The position numbers and the translations under genes are program-made. The notes below the pieces were generated by a model. The model did not search any database and was not told where the DNA came from. It was given only the letters and a program-made list of their open reading frames with translations. Shown here in pieces: positions 25,080-34,270 of a stretch of DNA of 64,000 nt (within the stretch, counting starts at the first letter, position 1; every line of letters starts with the position of its first letter). This DNA comes from Aestuariibaculum lutulentum (GTDB lineage Bacteria; Bacteroidota; Bacteroidia; Flavobacteriales; Flavobacteriaceae): the NCBI RefSeq assembly GCF_032926325.1, contig NZ_CP136709.1, forward strand, positions 223,501 through 287,500, in the 5' to 3' direction.

Positions 25080-25099
25080 CTAAAATAATTACAACATAA

Positions 25100-25128
25100 A
25101 AAAAGCGGCTAAAAAGCCGCTTTTTTAT
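25100..25128. terminator. Bidirectional terminator between the DUF349 gene and mqo
   Basis: AGCGGCT (25104-25110) pairs with AGCCGCT (25115-25121) around a 4-base A loop. It is flanked by A residues on the left and T residues on the right, so it can end transcription from both convergent genes. Confidence 0.85.
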
Positions 25129-25143
25129 TTCATATATTAAATG

Positions 25144-26508
25144 TTAGAAACATTTTTCAATAACATTTTTCATTACAGAATACGAAGTTGATGCTCCTGG
25201 TGAAGCTCCTAATAAAGCGGCAATTGTTTTATCTTTAGAAACAATAATTTCGGTTCCGAATTCTAACTTACCAAAACCTTTTTTGTTTCGCTTAATAATC
25301 TGTACACGCTGTCCTGCAACTACAATTTTCCAATCATCGTCGTTAGCTTCCGGATAAAACTCTCTAAGCATTTCCATACGATCTTTAAAATTTAAACTTA
25401 CCTGCTTAATTAAATACTTAACCAAAGGTAAATTTTGATAACCTGCACCAAGAAGACTCATTATATTATCAAACTCTACCGATCGTGGTAAGTCGAACAT
25501 CGAACCATGTTTTAAGAACTTAGTGGTAAATCCGGCAAACGGACCAAACAATAATTCTTTACGGCCATTAATCATGCGTGTATCCATATGAGGTACAGAC
25601 ATGGGTGGTGAGCCTTTTTTAGCTTTACCATAAACCTTTGCCTGATGTCTTTCAATAACCTCAGGATTTGTACAGCGTAACCATAAGCCACTAATTGGGA
25701 ATCCACCGTAGCCTCTAGCCTCTTTAATATTCGATTTTTCTAATAAAGGCAAAGCACCACCTCCAGCACCAATAAACACATAATTAGTTACAATCTTCCA
25801 GTGTTTACCCACATTTTGTCCTTTAACCGAAATTAACCATCGTTTATTATCGGTTTGCTGTAAGTTGTAAACGTTACTGTTGTTTACCAACTCAACATTA
25901 TCCTGTTTTCCTAAAAAGTTAAATAACTGGTCGGCTATTTCACCAAAATTAACATCATATCCTTTCTCAAAATAGGTAGCAGCAACGATTTCTTTTTCGT
26001 CTCTCCCCTCCATCATTAGAGGAATCCATTCTTTAATTTCATTAATCTCCTTAGAAAACTGCATATCTCTAAAATGAGGAACTTCCTTTAAAGCATACCA
26101 ACGCTTCTCTAAAAACTCTACATTCTTTTCGCCTTCAACAAAACTGATATGGGGTACTTCGTTAATACACTTTGACAGGTTTTTGATATATCCTTTTTCG
26201 GCACAATCTTTCCAAAACCCTAGTGTTTCGTTGAACTGCTCTGAAATATTTATTGCTTTAGTGGTATCAATTGAACCCTTTTTAACAGCACCTTTCTTTT
26301 CCGGAGTATAATTTAACTCACAATTACCTGCATGACCAGTTCCTGCATTATTCCATGCTTCAGAACTTTCTTCTGCCATTTTAGGCAGCTTTTCAATAAT
26401 TGTTATTTTCTTACCAGGAAATTTCTCAAAAAGTTGGATTGCCAATGTGGCACTCATTATTCCACCTCCGATGAGAACAAACTCGGAGTGCTTAATCGTT
26501 TTAGCCAT
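25144..26508 (-). CDS. mqo: Malate:quinone oxidoreductase
   Basis: Mqo is a membrane-associated FAD enzyme that oxidises malate to oxaloacetate and passes electrons to the quinone pool, replacing or complementing NAD malate dehydrogenase in the citric-acid cycle. The N-terminal FAD motif is FVLIGGGIMSATLAIQLFEK near residues 11-30. Further family landmarks are EAWNNAGTGHAGNCELNYTP, YVFIGAGGGALPLLEKS, GYGGFPISGLWLRC, and a C-terminal AALLGASPGASTS. The length of 454 residues is somewhat below the usual 490-500 but no motif is missing. Two aconitase genes lie on the same strand two genes upstream, so citric-acid-cycle genes are loosely grouped. Confidence 0.93.
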   Translation of the reverse strand: MAKTIKHSEFVLIGGGIMSATLAIQLFEKFPGKKITIIEKLPKMAEESSEAWNNAGTGHAGNCELNYTPEKKGAVKKGSIDTTKAINISEQFNETLGFWKDCAEKGYIKNLSKCINEVPHISFVEGEKNVEFLEKRWYALKEVPHFRDMQFSKEINEIKEWIPLMMEGRDEKEIVAATYFEKGYDVNFGEIADQLFNFLGKQDNVELVNNSNVYNLQQTDNKRWLISVKGQNVGKHWKIVTNYVFIGAGGGALPLLEKSNIKEARGYGGFPISGLWLRCTNPEVIERHQAKVYGKAKKGSPPMSVPHMDTRMINGRKELLFGPFAGFTTKFLKHGSMFDLPRSVEFDNIMSLLGAGYQNLPLVKYLIKQVSLNFKDRMEMLREFYPEANDDDWKIVVAGQRVQIIKRNKKGFGKLEFGTEIIVSKDKTIAALLGASPGASTSYSVMKNVIEKCF

Positions 26509-26540
26509 TTCTGAAACCTTGTTTCTTTTTTAATCGCTTG

Positions 26541-26548
26541 CAAAGATA
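26541..26548 (-). promoter_or_regulatory. Candidate -7 element for mqo
   Basis: The minus strand reads TATCTTTG, matching TAnnTTTG, 32 bases before the mqo start. No -33 TTG is visible. Confidence 0.35.
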
Positions 26549-26679
26549 ATCGTTTCTTAAAGATATAAAATCTATACCCTAAACAATATTTTTAATTTTT
26601 TAGTATTGAAATAATTGGCAATTAATATTAGAAATATGTTAAGGTTATAGACGCAGAGTCAAGATATTAGTAAATTGTT

Positions 26680-27453
26680 TTACAACTTTTTAGCCTCTTC
26701 CCAAAACACATCCATCTCGGTTAAGGTCATTTCTTTAAGCGGTTTATTTAACCCCTGAGCTTTTTCTTCTAAATATTTAAAACGTTTTGAGAACTTTTTG
26801 TTGGTACGTTCTAAAGCATTTTCAGGGTTTACATTTAAAAATCTAGCATAATTTACCATTGAAAAAAGTACATCTCCAAATTCACTTTCAATGGCATCCT
26901 GATTATTTGAATCTATTTCAGCTTTTAATTCCTGAAGTTCTTCTTCAACCTTTTCCCAAACCTGATGCGGCTCTTCCCAATCAAACCCTACCCCGGCAAC
27001 TTTCTCCTGAATTCTGTTAGCTTTAACTAAAGCTGGCAAACTGTTAGGTACCCCTTCAAGAACGCTTTTTTTACCTTCTTTAAGCTTCAGGTTTTCCCAG
27101 TTGCGCTTCACGTCTTCTTCATTTTCAACTTTTACATCACCATAAATATGCGGATGTCTATTAATTAACTTTTCACAAATACTATTACAAACATCAGCAA
27201 TATCGAAATCGTTGGTTTCACTGCCTATTTTAGAATAAAATACAATATGAAGCAACACATCCCCCAATTCCTTTTTAACCTCTTCCAAATCGTTATCTAA
27301 AATGGCATCACCTAACTCGTAGGTTTCTTCTATAGTTAAATGACGAAGCGTTTCCATGGTTTGCTTTTTATCCCATGGGCACTGTGCTCTAAGCTCATCC
27401 ATGATGGTTAACAATCTATCAAATGCTTTAAGTTGCTCTGCTCTTGTATTCAT
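26680..27453 (-). CDS. mazG: Nucleoside triphosphate pyrophosphohydrolase MazG
   Basis: MazG hydrolyses (d)NTPs to the monophosphate and pyrophosphate, cleaning aberrant nucleotides or lowering ppGpp in the cytoplasm. I start at the ATG at 27453 (257 residues); the nine extra upstream residues of a longer frame are not family-like. The N-terminal domain has CPWDKKQTMETLRHLTIEETYE, with the metal-binding E42-E43-x-x-E46 and E62-x-x-D65 (ELGDVLLHIVFYS). The C-terminal domain repeats the pattern as EEELQELKAEI and EFGDVLFSMVNYAR. This two-domain layout is that of E. coli-type MazG. It follows the aconitase gene after a terminator. Confidence 0.93.
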   Translation of the reverse strand: MNTRAEQLKAFDRLLTIMDELRAQCPWDKKQTMETLRHLTIEETYELGDAILDNDLEEVKKELGDVLLHIVFYSKIGSETNDFDIADVCNSICEKLINRHPHIYGDVKVENEEDVKRNWENLKLKEGKKSVLEGVPNSLPALVKANRIQEKVAGVGFDWEEPHQVWEKVEEELQELKAEIDSNNQDAIESEFGDVLFSMVNYARFLNVNPENALERTNKKFSKRFKYLEEKAQGLNKPLKEMTLTEMDVFWEEAKKL

Positions 27454-27510
27454 TGAGGTAAGTTTTTTGTAAAAATACAATTCTATACGTTTTTCAAGCT
27501 TTATTGCAAT

Positions 27511-27540
27511 AAAAAATCCAGCTTATTAGCTGGATTTTTT
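27511..27540. terminator. Terminator after acnA
   Basis: AAAAAATCCAGCT (27511-27523) pairs perfectly with AGCTGGATTTTTT (27528-27540) around a 4-base loop. It lies 20 bases beyond the aconitase stop codon on the minus strand. The symmetric A and T tracts allow function in either direction. Confidence 0.85.
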
Positions 27541-27560
27541 ATTTGTATATTCTTTAAAGA

Positions 27561-29828
27561 TTAAGCATTTTCTGCAGCAATTAAATTTAATGCTGAACCT
27601 GCTTTATACCAGGCAATTTGTGCTTCATTATAAGTGTGATTCAATTTAATGACATCTTTACTACCATTTGCATGAACAACTTCTAAGGTCAACTGCTTAT
27701 CTGGAGCAAATTCATTTAAATCTAAGAAGTTAAAAGTATCATCCTCCTGAATTAAATCGTAATCTGATTCATTTGCAAATGTCAAACCTAACATCCCTTG
27801 CTTTTTAAGGTTTGTTTCGTGAATACGCGCAAACGACTTCACAATAACCGCGGCTACACCTAAATGTCTTGGTTCCATGGCTGCGTGTTCTCTAGAAGAC
27901 CCTTCACCATAATTATGATCGCCAACAACTATCGTCTTAATACCTTCTTTTTTATACTGACGTTGTACATCTGGTACTCCACCATACTCACCCGTTAATT
28001 GATTTTTAACAAAGTTTGTTTGTTGGTTATAAGCGTTTACGGCACCAATTAAACAGTTATTAGAAATATTATCTAAATGACCACGGAAACGTAACCAAGG
28101 ACCCGCCATAGAAATATGGTCAGTTGTACATTTTCCGAAGGCTTTTATTAATAATTTGGCGCCTTTAATATCATCACCAATTGGCGTGAATGGCGTTAAT
28201 AATTGTAATCTTTCAGATTTTGGATCTACAATCACCTGAACATGACTACCATCTGCCTCAGGTTCGATATAGCCATTATCTTTAACTTCGAAACCTTTTG
28301 GTGGTAACTCCCATCCTGTTGGCTCATCGAACATGACTTCTTCTCCTTCTTCGTTGATTAATTTATCGGTCATCGGATTAAAATCCAATCGACCCGCAAT
28401 AGCAATCGCGGCTGTTAATTCGGGTGAAGCTACAAAAGCATGCGTATTCGGGTTACCATCGGCACGTTTGGCAAAGTTTCGGTTGAATGAATGCACGATA
28501 CTGTTTTTTGGTGCATTTTTCGGATCGCTGTAACGTGCCCACTGCCCTATACATGGTCCGCAGGCATTCGTAAAAATTTTAGCGTCTAATTTTTCAAAAA
28601 CTTCAAGAATACCATCGCGTTCTGCCGTGTATCTCACTTGCTCTGACCCTGGATTAATACCTAATTCAGCTTTCATTTTAACACCCTTATCAATGGCTTG
28701 TTGAGCAATTGATGAGGCACGCGATAAATCTTCATACGAAGAATTGGTACAAGACCCTATTAAGCCCCACTCGACCACAATTGGCCAATCATTAGCTTTG
28801 GCCTTCTCTCCCATTTCTTTTCCTGCAGGAGTTGATAAATCTGGTGTGAAAGGTCCATTTAATAACGGATTTAATTCCGATAAGTTAATTTCAATCACCT
28901 GATCGAAATACTGCTCTGGATTGGCATAAACTTCTGGGTCGGCAGTCAAGTATTCTTTAACTTTGTTAGCTGCATCAGCAACATCGGCTCTTTCGGTAGA
29001 ACGTAGATAACGCTCCATAGATTCATCGTAACCAAAAGTAGATGTCGTTGCACCAATTTCGGCGCCCATATTACAAATGGTTCCTTTACCGGTACACGAC
29101 ATGGCAGTTGCTCCTGGTCCGAAATATTCAACGATAGCTCCTGTCCCTCCTTTTACGGTAAGAATTTCAGCCACTTTTAAAATCACATCTTTCGGTGCTG
29201 TCCACCCGGATAATTTACCGGTTAATTTCACACCAATAAGCTTAGGGAATTTAAGCTCCCAAGCCATACCTGCCATAACATCAACGGCATCGGCACCACC
29301 AACACCAATAGCGACCATTCCTAATCCGCCTGCATTAACAGTATGTGAATCGGTACCAATCATCATTCCGCCAGGAAATGCATAATTTTCTAAAACCACC
29401 TGATGAATGATTCCTGCACCCGGTTTCCAAAAACCAATGCCATATTTATTTGAAACAGATTCCAAAAAATTAAATACTTCACTACTCACACTATTCGCTT
29501 GTCTTAAATCGGCTGCAGCTCCATCTTTGGCTTGAATTAAGTGATCACAATGTACGGTTGTAGGCACAGCAACTTTACTTTTTCCGGCTTGCATAAATTG
29601 TAGTAACGCCATTTGCGCAGTTGCATCCTGACATGCGATTCTATCTGGAGCGAAATCGACATAATCTTTACCTCTTGTAAATGCGGTGGTTGGATTCCCA
29701 TCCCATAGGTGATTATACAATATTTTCTCAGAAAGCGTTAAAGGTTTACCCACCACTTTACGAGCAGCATCAACACGCTCGGCCATTCGGGAATAAACGC
29801 CTTTAATCATTTCAATATCAAATGCCAT
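27561..29828 (-). CDS. acnA: Aconitate hydratase (AcnA / mitochondrial type)
   Basis: This [4Fe-4S] enzyme interconverts citrate and isocitrate in the citric-acid cycle. Its 755 residues match the mitochondrial-type aconitases of Bacteroidota. The three cluster cysteines are present: one near residue 360 in LIGSCTNSSYEDLSRAS and a pair near 423 and 426 in TNACGPCIGQW. Substrate-site segments include VAVPTTVHCDHLIQ, IGTDSHTVNAGGLGM, and DHNYGEGSSREHAAMEPRHLG in the C-terminal swivelling domain. The paralogous acnB lies just upstream on the same strand, separated by a terminator, so the two are expressed separately. Confidence 0.95.
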   Translation of the reverse strand: MAFDIEMIKGVYSRMAERVDAARKVVGKPLTLSEKILYNHLWDGNPTTAFTRGKDYVDFAPDRIACQDATAQMALLQFMQAGKSKVAVPTTVHCDHLIQAKDGAAADLRQANSVSSEVFNFLESVSNKYGIGFWKPGAGIIHQVVLENYAFPGGMMIGTDSHTVNAGGLGMVAIGVGGADAVDVMAGMAWELKFPKLIGVKLTGKLSGWTAPKDVILKVAEILTVKGGTGAIVEYFGPGATAMSCTGKGTICNMGAEIGATTSTFGYDESMERYLRSTERADVADAANKVKEYLTADPEVYANPEQYFDQVIEINLSELNPLLNGPFTPDLSTPAGKEMGEKAKANDWPIVVEWGLIGSCTNSSYEDLSRASSIAQQAIDKGVKMKAELGINPGSEQVRYTAERDGILEVFEKLDAKIFTNACGPCIGQWARYSDPKNAPKNSIVHSFNRNFAKRADGNPNTHAFVASPELTAAIAIAGRLDFNPMTDKLINEEGEEVMFDEPTGWELPPKGFEVKDNGYIEPEADGSHVQVIVDPKSERLQLLTPFTPIGDDIKGAKLLIKAFGKCTTDHISMAGPWLRFRGHLDNISNNCLIGAVNAYNQQTNFVKNQLTGEYGGVPDVQRQYKKEGIKTIVVGDHNYGEGSSREHAAMEPRHLGVAAVIVKSFARIHETNLKKQGMLGLTFANESDYDLIQEDDTFNFLDLNEFAPDKQLTLEVVHANGSKDVIKLNHTYNEAQIAWYKAGSALNLIAAENA

Positions 29829-29970
29829 ATTTTTTCTTTATTTAAATTGTTTAAATTCCCTCTAATTTATTAAAAATATCGCGACAGGACTTACTAATTA
29901 ACTAAATATTAGCCTATTTATACTGATTTTAGAAAGCTGAAATACGAAAATTTTCCCCTAAAAATCCATA

Positions 29971-30005
29971 AAAAAAGAGCCTGAATAAAATCCAGGCTCC
30001 TTTTC
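29971..30005 (-). terminator. Terminator after acnB
   Basis: GAGCCTG (29977-29983) pairs with CAGGCTC (29993-29999) around a 9-base loop, flanked by A residues on the left and T residues on the right. It lies between acnB and acnA, and the A tract reads as a U tract for the minus-strand acnB transcript. Confidence 0.75.
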
Positions 30006-30048
30006 TACTTATTTTTGAGATATTCTGAAATATCTAATTATCCTTTAT

Positions 30049-32856
30049 TTAGTATGCTACCGCAGCAGTACTCAATTGTTTGTGAGGTGGTTTAAACTTC
30101 GTTAAAACAATACCCTCAACAGCCGCTTGATACTCTTCAATATTTGGTGTTCTACCTAAAATTGTAGATAATACCACTACCGGAGTAGATGATAATAAAG
30201 ATTCTCCTTTTTTCTCTCCTGAATCCTTAACCACACGACCTTGGAATAAACGAGTTGATGTTGCCATTACAGTATCTCCCGGTTCAGCTTTCTCTTGGTT
30301 ACCCATACATAAGTTACAACCCGGACGCTCTAAGTAAAGCATGTTTTCGTATTTAGTACGAGCTAAACCTTTTGGTTCATTATCATCGAATTCAAATCCT
30401 GAATATTTTTGTAATACTTCCCAGTCACCTTCAGCTTTTAACTCATCAACAATGTTATATGTTGGAGGTGCAACTACTAGAGGCGCTTTAAATTCAACTT
30501 TCCCTTGTTGCGCTTCGATATTTTTTAACATCTGAGCTAAAATCTTCATATCGCCTTTGTGAACCATACAAGATCCTACGAAACCTAAATCTACCTGCTT
30601 AGTACCGCCGTAGAAAGATAACGGACGAATCGTATCGTGTGTATAACGCTTAGAAACGTCATCGTTGTTTACGTCTGGATCGGCGATCATTGGCTCAACG
30701 ATTTCATCTAAATCGATAACTACTTCAGCAAAATAATTCGCGTTAGCATCAGGACGTAAAGCTGGTTTCTCTCCAGATTTAATTTCCTCAATTCTTGCAT
30801 TTGCTTTATCAATAAGTCCTTGAAGCACTTGTTTTGCATTATCCATACCTTTATCAATCATGATTTGGATACGATCTCTTGCGATTTCTAACGATTCGAT
30901 TAAGGTTTCATCTTCTGAAATACAGATAGATGCTTTGGCTTTCATTTCAGCCGTCCAATCGGTAAATGTAAAGGCCTGATCTGATGTTAAGGTACCTATG
31001 TGCACTTCAATTACACGACCTTGGAATACGTTTTCACCACCAAATTGCTTTAACATTTGTTGTTGTGTTGCGTGTACCACATCACGGAAATCCATATAAG
31101 GTTTCATTTCACCTTTGAAGGTCACTTTTACCGACTGCGGAATTGGCATCGTTGCTTCACCCGTTGCTAAAGCTAACGCCACAGTTCCTGAATCGGCACC
31201 GAAAGCCACACCTTTAGACATACGTGTATGTGAGTCACCACCAATGATGATGGCCCAGTCGTCGATTGTAATATCGTTTAATACTTTGTGAATAACGTCG
31301 GTCATGGCGTGGTATTCTCCTTTAGGATCGCGCGCTGTGATTAATCCGAAGTCATTCATAAACTTCATTAATTTAGGAATGTTCGCTTTTGACTTGTTAT
31401 CCCAAACAGAAGCCGTGTGACATCCCGATTGGTAAGCACCATCAACTATTGGAGAAATAACTGTAGCCGCCATCGCTTCTAATTCCTGAGACGTCATTAA
31501 TCCAGTAGTATCCTGAGATCCTACAATATTTACTTCAACACGAACATCTGAACCCGCATGTAATGTTTTACCTGGCGTTGTTCCAACAGCATTTTTGTTG
31601 AAAATTTTCTCTACAGCAGTTAAACCTTGTCCTTCAACAGAAATTTCTTTAGAAGGTGCATAAACCGTTGGCGCCTCAATACCTAAAATACCTGCTGCAA
31701 TAGTTTGTAATTTTTTACCAAAAACGACAGCATAAGAACCACCAGCCTTAATGAACTCCACTTTTTGCGGTGTTAATGCAGTAGAAATATCTTTTAATTC
31801 AACGTCGCCGTTGTATAATTTTTTCTCTTTTGTATTAATTGTAAGTACCGTTCCTGTTTCAACAGAATACGCTTGTTCTAAAACAGGATCTCCATTTTCA
31901 TCTAAAACGGTATTACCAGCTTCATCGGTTTTCTTAACCCAGTTTTTAAGGTCGATACCAATACCACCAGTTACCCCAACAGTTGTTAAGAAAATTGGAG
32001 AAATACCATTTGTTCCGGCAATGATTGGAGCGATATTAATAAACGGCACATACGGACTCGCCTGAATACCTGTCCATAACGCTACGTTATTCACACCAGA
32101 CATTCTTGAAGATCCCACTCCCATGGTACCTTTCTCTGCGATTAACATCACGCGTTTGTCTGGGTGTTGTTGTTTTAATGCAGTTAATTCATTCTGCATC
32201 TCTTTATTGTGTTCGAAAATACACTGACCGTGTAATTCTCTATCTGATCTTGAATGCGCATCTGCTCCTGGTGATAACAAATCTGTTGAAATATCACCTG
32301 TACCTGCGATAAACGTAACGATTTCGATTTTTTCGTCAACCTCCGGAAGATTAGTAAAGAATTCAGCTTTAGCGTAGCTCTCTAACAAATCTTTAGCAAC
32401 AGCATTCCCTCCTTTATAAGCTTCTTCTAAACGATTAGTATCTGCATCATATAAGAAAACCTGAGTTTTTAAAACTTCAGCAGCTTGCTTAGCGATAGCT
32501 TCGTCGTTTCCTAAAGCTAAATCTAAAAGTACCTCAATAGAAGGTCCACCTTTCATGTGCGATAACAATTCAAAAGCGAAGGTTGGAGTAATTTCTTCAA
32601 CAACAGCATTACCAAGAATAATCTCTTTTAAAAACTTTGCTTTTACACCAGCTGCACCAGTAGTTCCCGGCACCACATTGTAAATAAAAAATTTAAGCGA
32701 ATCTTCACGATTTGCGTTGTTCAAATCCTTAATTTGTTCAATAATCTCGCTTAATAAATCAGCTCCATCAATTGGTTTTGGGTGAAGTCCCTGAGCTTTT
32801 CGTTCTTCGATTTCCTTGATGTAATCGTTGTACATATTCATATTATTAGAAGTCAT
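30049..32856 (-). CDS. acnB: Aconitate hydratase B / 2-methylisocitrate dehydratase
   Basis: AcnB is the second aconitase type, acting in the citric-acid cycle and often in the methylcitrate cycle. The reading frame from 32856 gives 935 residues. Homologues commonly begin like MNMYNDYIKEIEERKAQG, so the ATG at 32841 is an equally good start. An N-terminal HEAT-like domain (LLSHMKGGPSIEVLLDLALG) is followed by the swivelling domain (IAEKGTMGVGSSRMSG) and the cluster domain. Cluster cysteines are in GFVGSCMVHKGD and in PGCNLCMGNQE near the C-terminus. The canonical GSCMTN is GSCMVH here. In E. coli, AcnB binds mRNA as an apoenzyme; nothing in this sequence tests that. Confidence 0.93.
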   Translation of the reverse strand: MTSNNMNMYNDYIKEIEERKAQGLHPKPIDGADLLSEIIEQIKDLNNANREDSLKFFIYNVVPGTTGAAGVKAKFLKEIILGNAVVEEITPTFAFELLSHMKGGPSIEVLLDLALGNDEAIAKQAAEVLKTQVFLYDADTNRLEEAYKGGNAVAKDLLESYAKAEFFTNLPEVDEKIEIVTFIAGTGDISTDLLSPGADAHSRSDRELHGQCIFEHNKEMQNELTALKQQHPDKRVMLIAEKGTMGVGSSRMSGVNNVALWTGIQASPYVPFINIAPIIAGTNGISPIFLTTVGVTGGIGIDLKNWVKKTDEAGNTVLDENGDPVLEQAYSVETGTVLTINTKEKKLYNGDVELKDISTALTPQKVEFIKAGGSYAVVFGKKLQTIAAGILGIEAPTVYAPSKEISVEGQGLTAVEKIFNKNAVGTTPGKTLHAGSDVRVEVNIVGSQDTTGLMTSQELEAMAATVISPIVDGAYQSGCHTASVWDNKSKANIPKLMKFMNDFGLITARDPKGEYHAMTDVIHKVLNDITIDDWAIIIGGDSHTRMSKGVAFGADSGTVALALATGEATMPIPQSVKVTFKGEMKPYMDFRDVVHATQQQMLKQFGGENVFQGRVIEVHIGTLTSDQAFTFTDWTAEMKAKASICISEDETLIESLEIARDRIQIMIDKGMDNAKQVLQGLIDKANARIEEIKSGEKPALRPDANANYFAEVVIDLDEIVEPMIADPDVNNDDVSKRYTHDTIRPLSFYGGTKQVDLGFVGSCMVHKGDMKILAQMLKNIEAQQGKVEFKAPLVVAPPTYNIVDELKAEGDWEVLQKYSGFEFDDNEPKGLARTKYENMLYLERPGCNLCMGNQEKAEPGDTVMATSTRLFQGRVVKDSGEKKGESLLSSTPVVVLSTILGRTPNIEEYQAAVEGIVLTKFKPPHKQLSTAAVAY

Positions 32857-32964
32857 TTCAATTTTTTGGCTCTTTAAAAACGCTATACTGTAGTTCAGAT
32901 TATCTGATTACAGCCCCTATATATTGTTTTAAAGCCGTTTAACTTAGTTTTTTCTTTAGCCTCG

Positions 32965-32972
32965 CAAAAGTA
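32965..32972 (-). promoter_or_regulatory. Candidate -7 element for acnB
   Basis: The minus strand reads TACTTTTG, matching TAnnTTTG, 108 bases before the acnB start. It would give a long 5' leader of about 100 bases. The nearest upstream TTTG is too close (11 bases) to be a standard -33 element. Confidence 0.3.
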
Positions 32973-33023
32973 CTGAATTAATACAAAGTTTTAAAAATAA
33001 AACAAGGAATACAATACCGAATA

Positions 33024-33059
33024 ATACTTAATTATTATTGTGTTATAATTATTAAGTAT
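33024..33059. other. AT-rich hairpin between acnB and the acyltransferase gene
   Basis: The 15-base arms 33024-33038 and 33045-33059 are complementary at 14 positions around the loop TGTGTT. It lies 56 bases after the acyltransferase stop and upstream of acnB. It may be a weak terminator for the acyltransferase transcript. The rest of the 258-base gap holds the acnB -7 box and nothing else I can identify. Confidence 0.3.
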
Positions 33060-33114
33060 GGTTTGAAATTTTTTAATGAAATTCAATAAAAAAATGCTTT
33101 TTTGGTAACTACAC

Positions 33115-34257
33115 TTAATTCAATATTCTTTTAAAAAATGGTTTATCTCTTAAATTCGTCATTGGTTTTTCGAAATACGTATATAACAAATGACTTAAAT
33201 AAAAAGACAATCCCCAATAAGTCAGCAAAGTTATGATTTTAATTATCATTGAAGCTTCACAAATACTGCCAATATGTTGAATACTTAACAAAACCACTGA
33301 ATAATTAAGCAAATAAAGAGCATAAGATATAATACTTAATTTAGTAGTAAGTATTTTTACGTAGCCTTGAATATCAATTTCTATTATAGAAGGAAAAAAC
33401 AACAGTAAACTAATAGAAATTAATGGCAGGTAAAATACATTAAAAAACAAAGGAGTATTTACAGGTGTTAAGTTATTGAAGTAAATTAAAACGTGTATTC
33501 CTGAAAACAAAATAACTCCCACCATAAATAACAGTAAATTATATCTCTTAAAATAACTTTTAAACTGCTTCATTACATATACTAAAACAAACCCATAATA
33601 AATACTATCTATTCGGTAAATAACAACTTTTCTCAAAGCGCTACTCCACATCTCAGCCGAATCAATCTTTTGATTTAAATGAAATTGATACCTTAAAACT
33701 CCTGAGCTAATAATGACAAACCCTGTAATTCCAATAAACAAATACTTTTTTGAAACCGATTTAAAAGAATTAAAAGTTAAAAACAGTAGTAGTGGCCCTA
33801 TGATATAAGCATATTCTTCAATGGACAAACTCCAGGATTCAGTAAAAAAATCGGGTTGTGGATTTGAGAAGTTTTGCAAAAATAAAAAATAGTTTCCTAT
33901 TCCTTTTAAAATTTCACCAGTAAACAGAAATAATAAAAGCACATTTAAAGCTAATACCAAAAAGTAATTTGGAAGAGTCCTGAACCAGCGCCTTATCCAA
34001 AAATACAAGAAATCATTCCATGAGGTTTTTCCTAAATCTATTTGTTTTAAAATGATACCACCAATTAGAAATCCACTTAAAACAAAAAACAAATCTACTC
34101 CTATAGTCCCGAAAAATCTAATTATAGTAAGTAGTAAACTATCCTGATTAGGAAATAATAATATTGTTGAATGTGAAAATAAAACTAATAAAATGGCTGA
34201 TGCCCGAATTGCATCTAATCCAAAAACTCTATGCTTATTATCTATAGTAATAGATAT
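33115..34257 (-). CDS. Acyltransferase-3 family membrane protein without a standard start codon
   Basis: This integral-membrane acyltransferase is of the OafA/YrhL type, enzymes that O-acetylate or otherwise acylate surface glycans. The first conventional start is a TTG at 34092 (325 residues), but that falls inside the conserved GVDLFFVLSGFLIGGI motif. The same frame is open for 55 more codons to a TAG at 34260. Those codons encode the missing family N-terminus: HRVFGLDAIRASAILLVLFSH, with the catalytic-region histidine. No ATG, GTG or TTG occurs there, only ATA/ATT codons. The full reading, about 380 residues with about ten membrane segments, has normal family length. Either an ATT/ATA start is used or the start has mutated. 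The region looks AT-richer than neighbouring genes, suggesting acquisition. Confidence 0.7.
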   Translation of the reverse strand: MSITIDNKHRVFGLDAIRASAILLVLFSHSTILLFPNQDSLLLTIIRFFGTIGVDLFFVLSGFLIGGIILKQIDLGKTSWNDFLYFWIRRWFRTLPNYFLVLALNVLLLFLFTGEILKGIGNYFLFLQNFSNPQPDFFTESWSLSIEEYAYIIGPLLLFLTFNSFKSVSKKYLFIGITGFVIISSGVLRYQFHLNQKIDSAEMWSSALRKVVIYRIDSIYYGFVLVYVMKQFKSYFKRYNLLLFMVGVILFSGIHVLIYFNNLTPVNTPLFFNVFYLPLISISLLLFFPSIIEIDIQGYVKILTTKLSIISYALYLLNYSVVLLSIQHIGSICEASMIIKIITLLTYWGLSFYLSHLLYTYFEKPMTNLRDKPFFKRILN

Positions 34258-34270
34258 CTATATTTAGATT

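Noticed and set aside
29077..29385. Plus-strand frame of 102 codons inside acnA
   Set aside because: It lies wholly within a well-conserved aconitase coding region in another frame and shows no family features.
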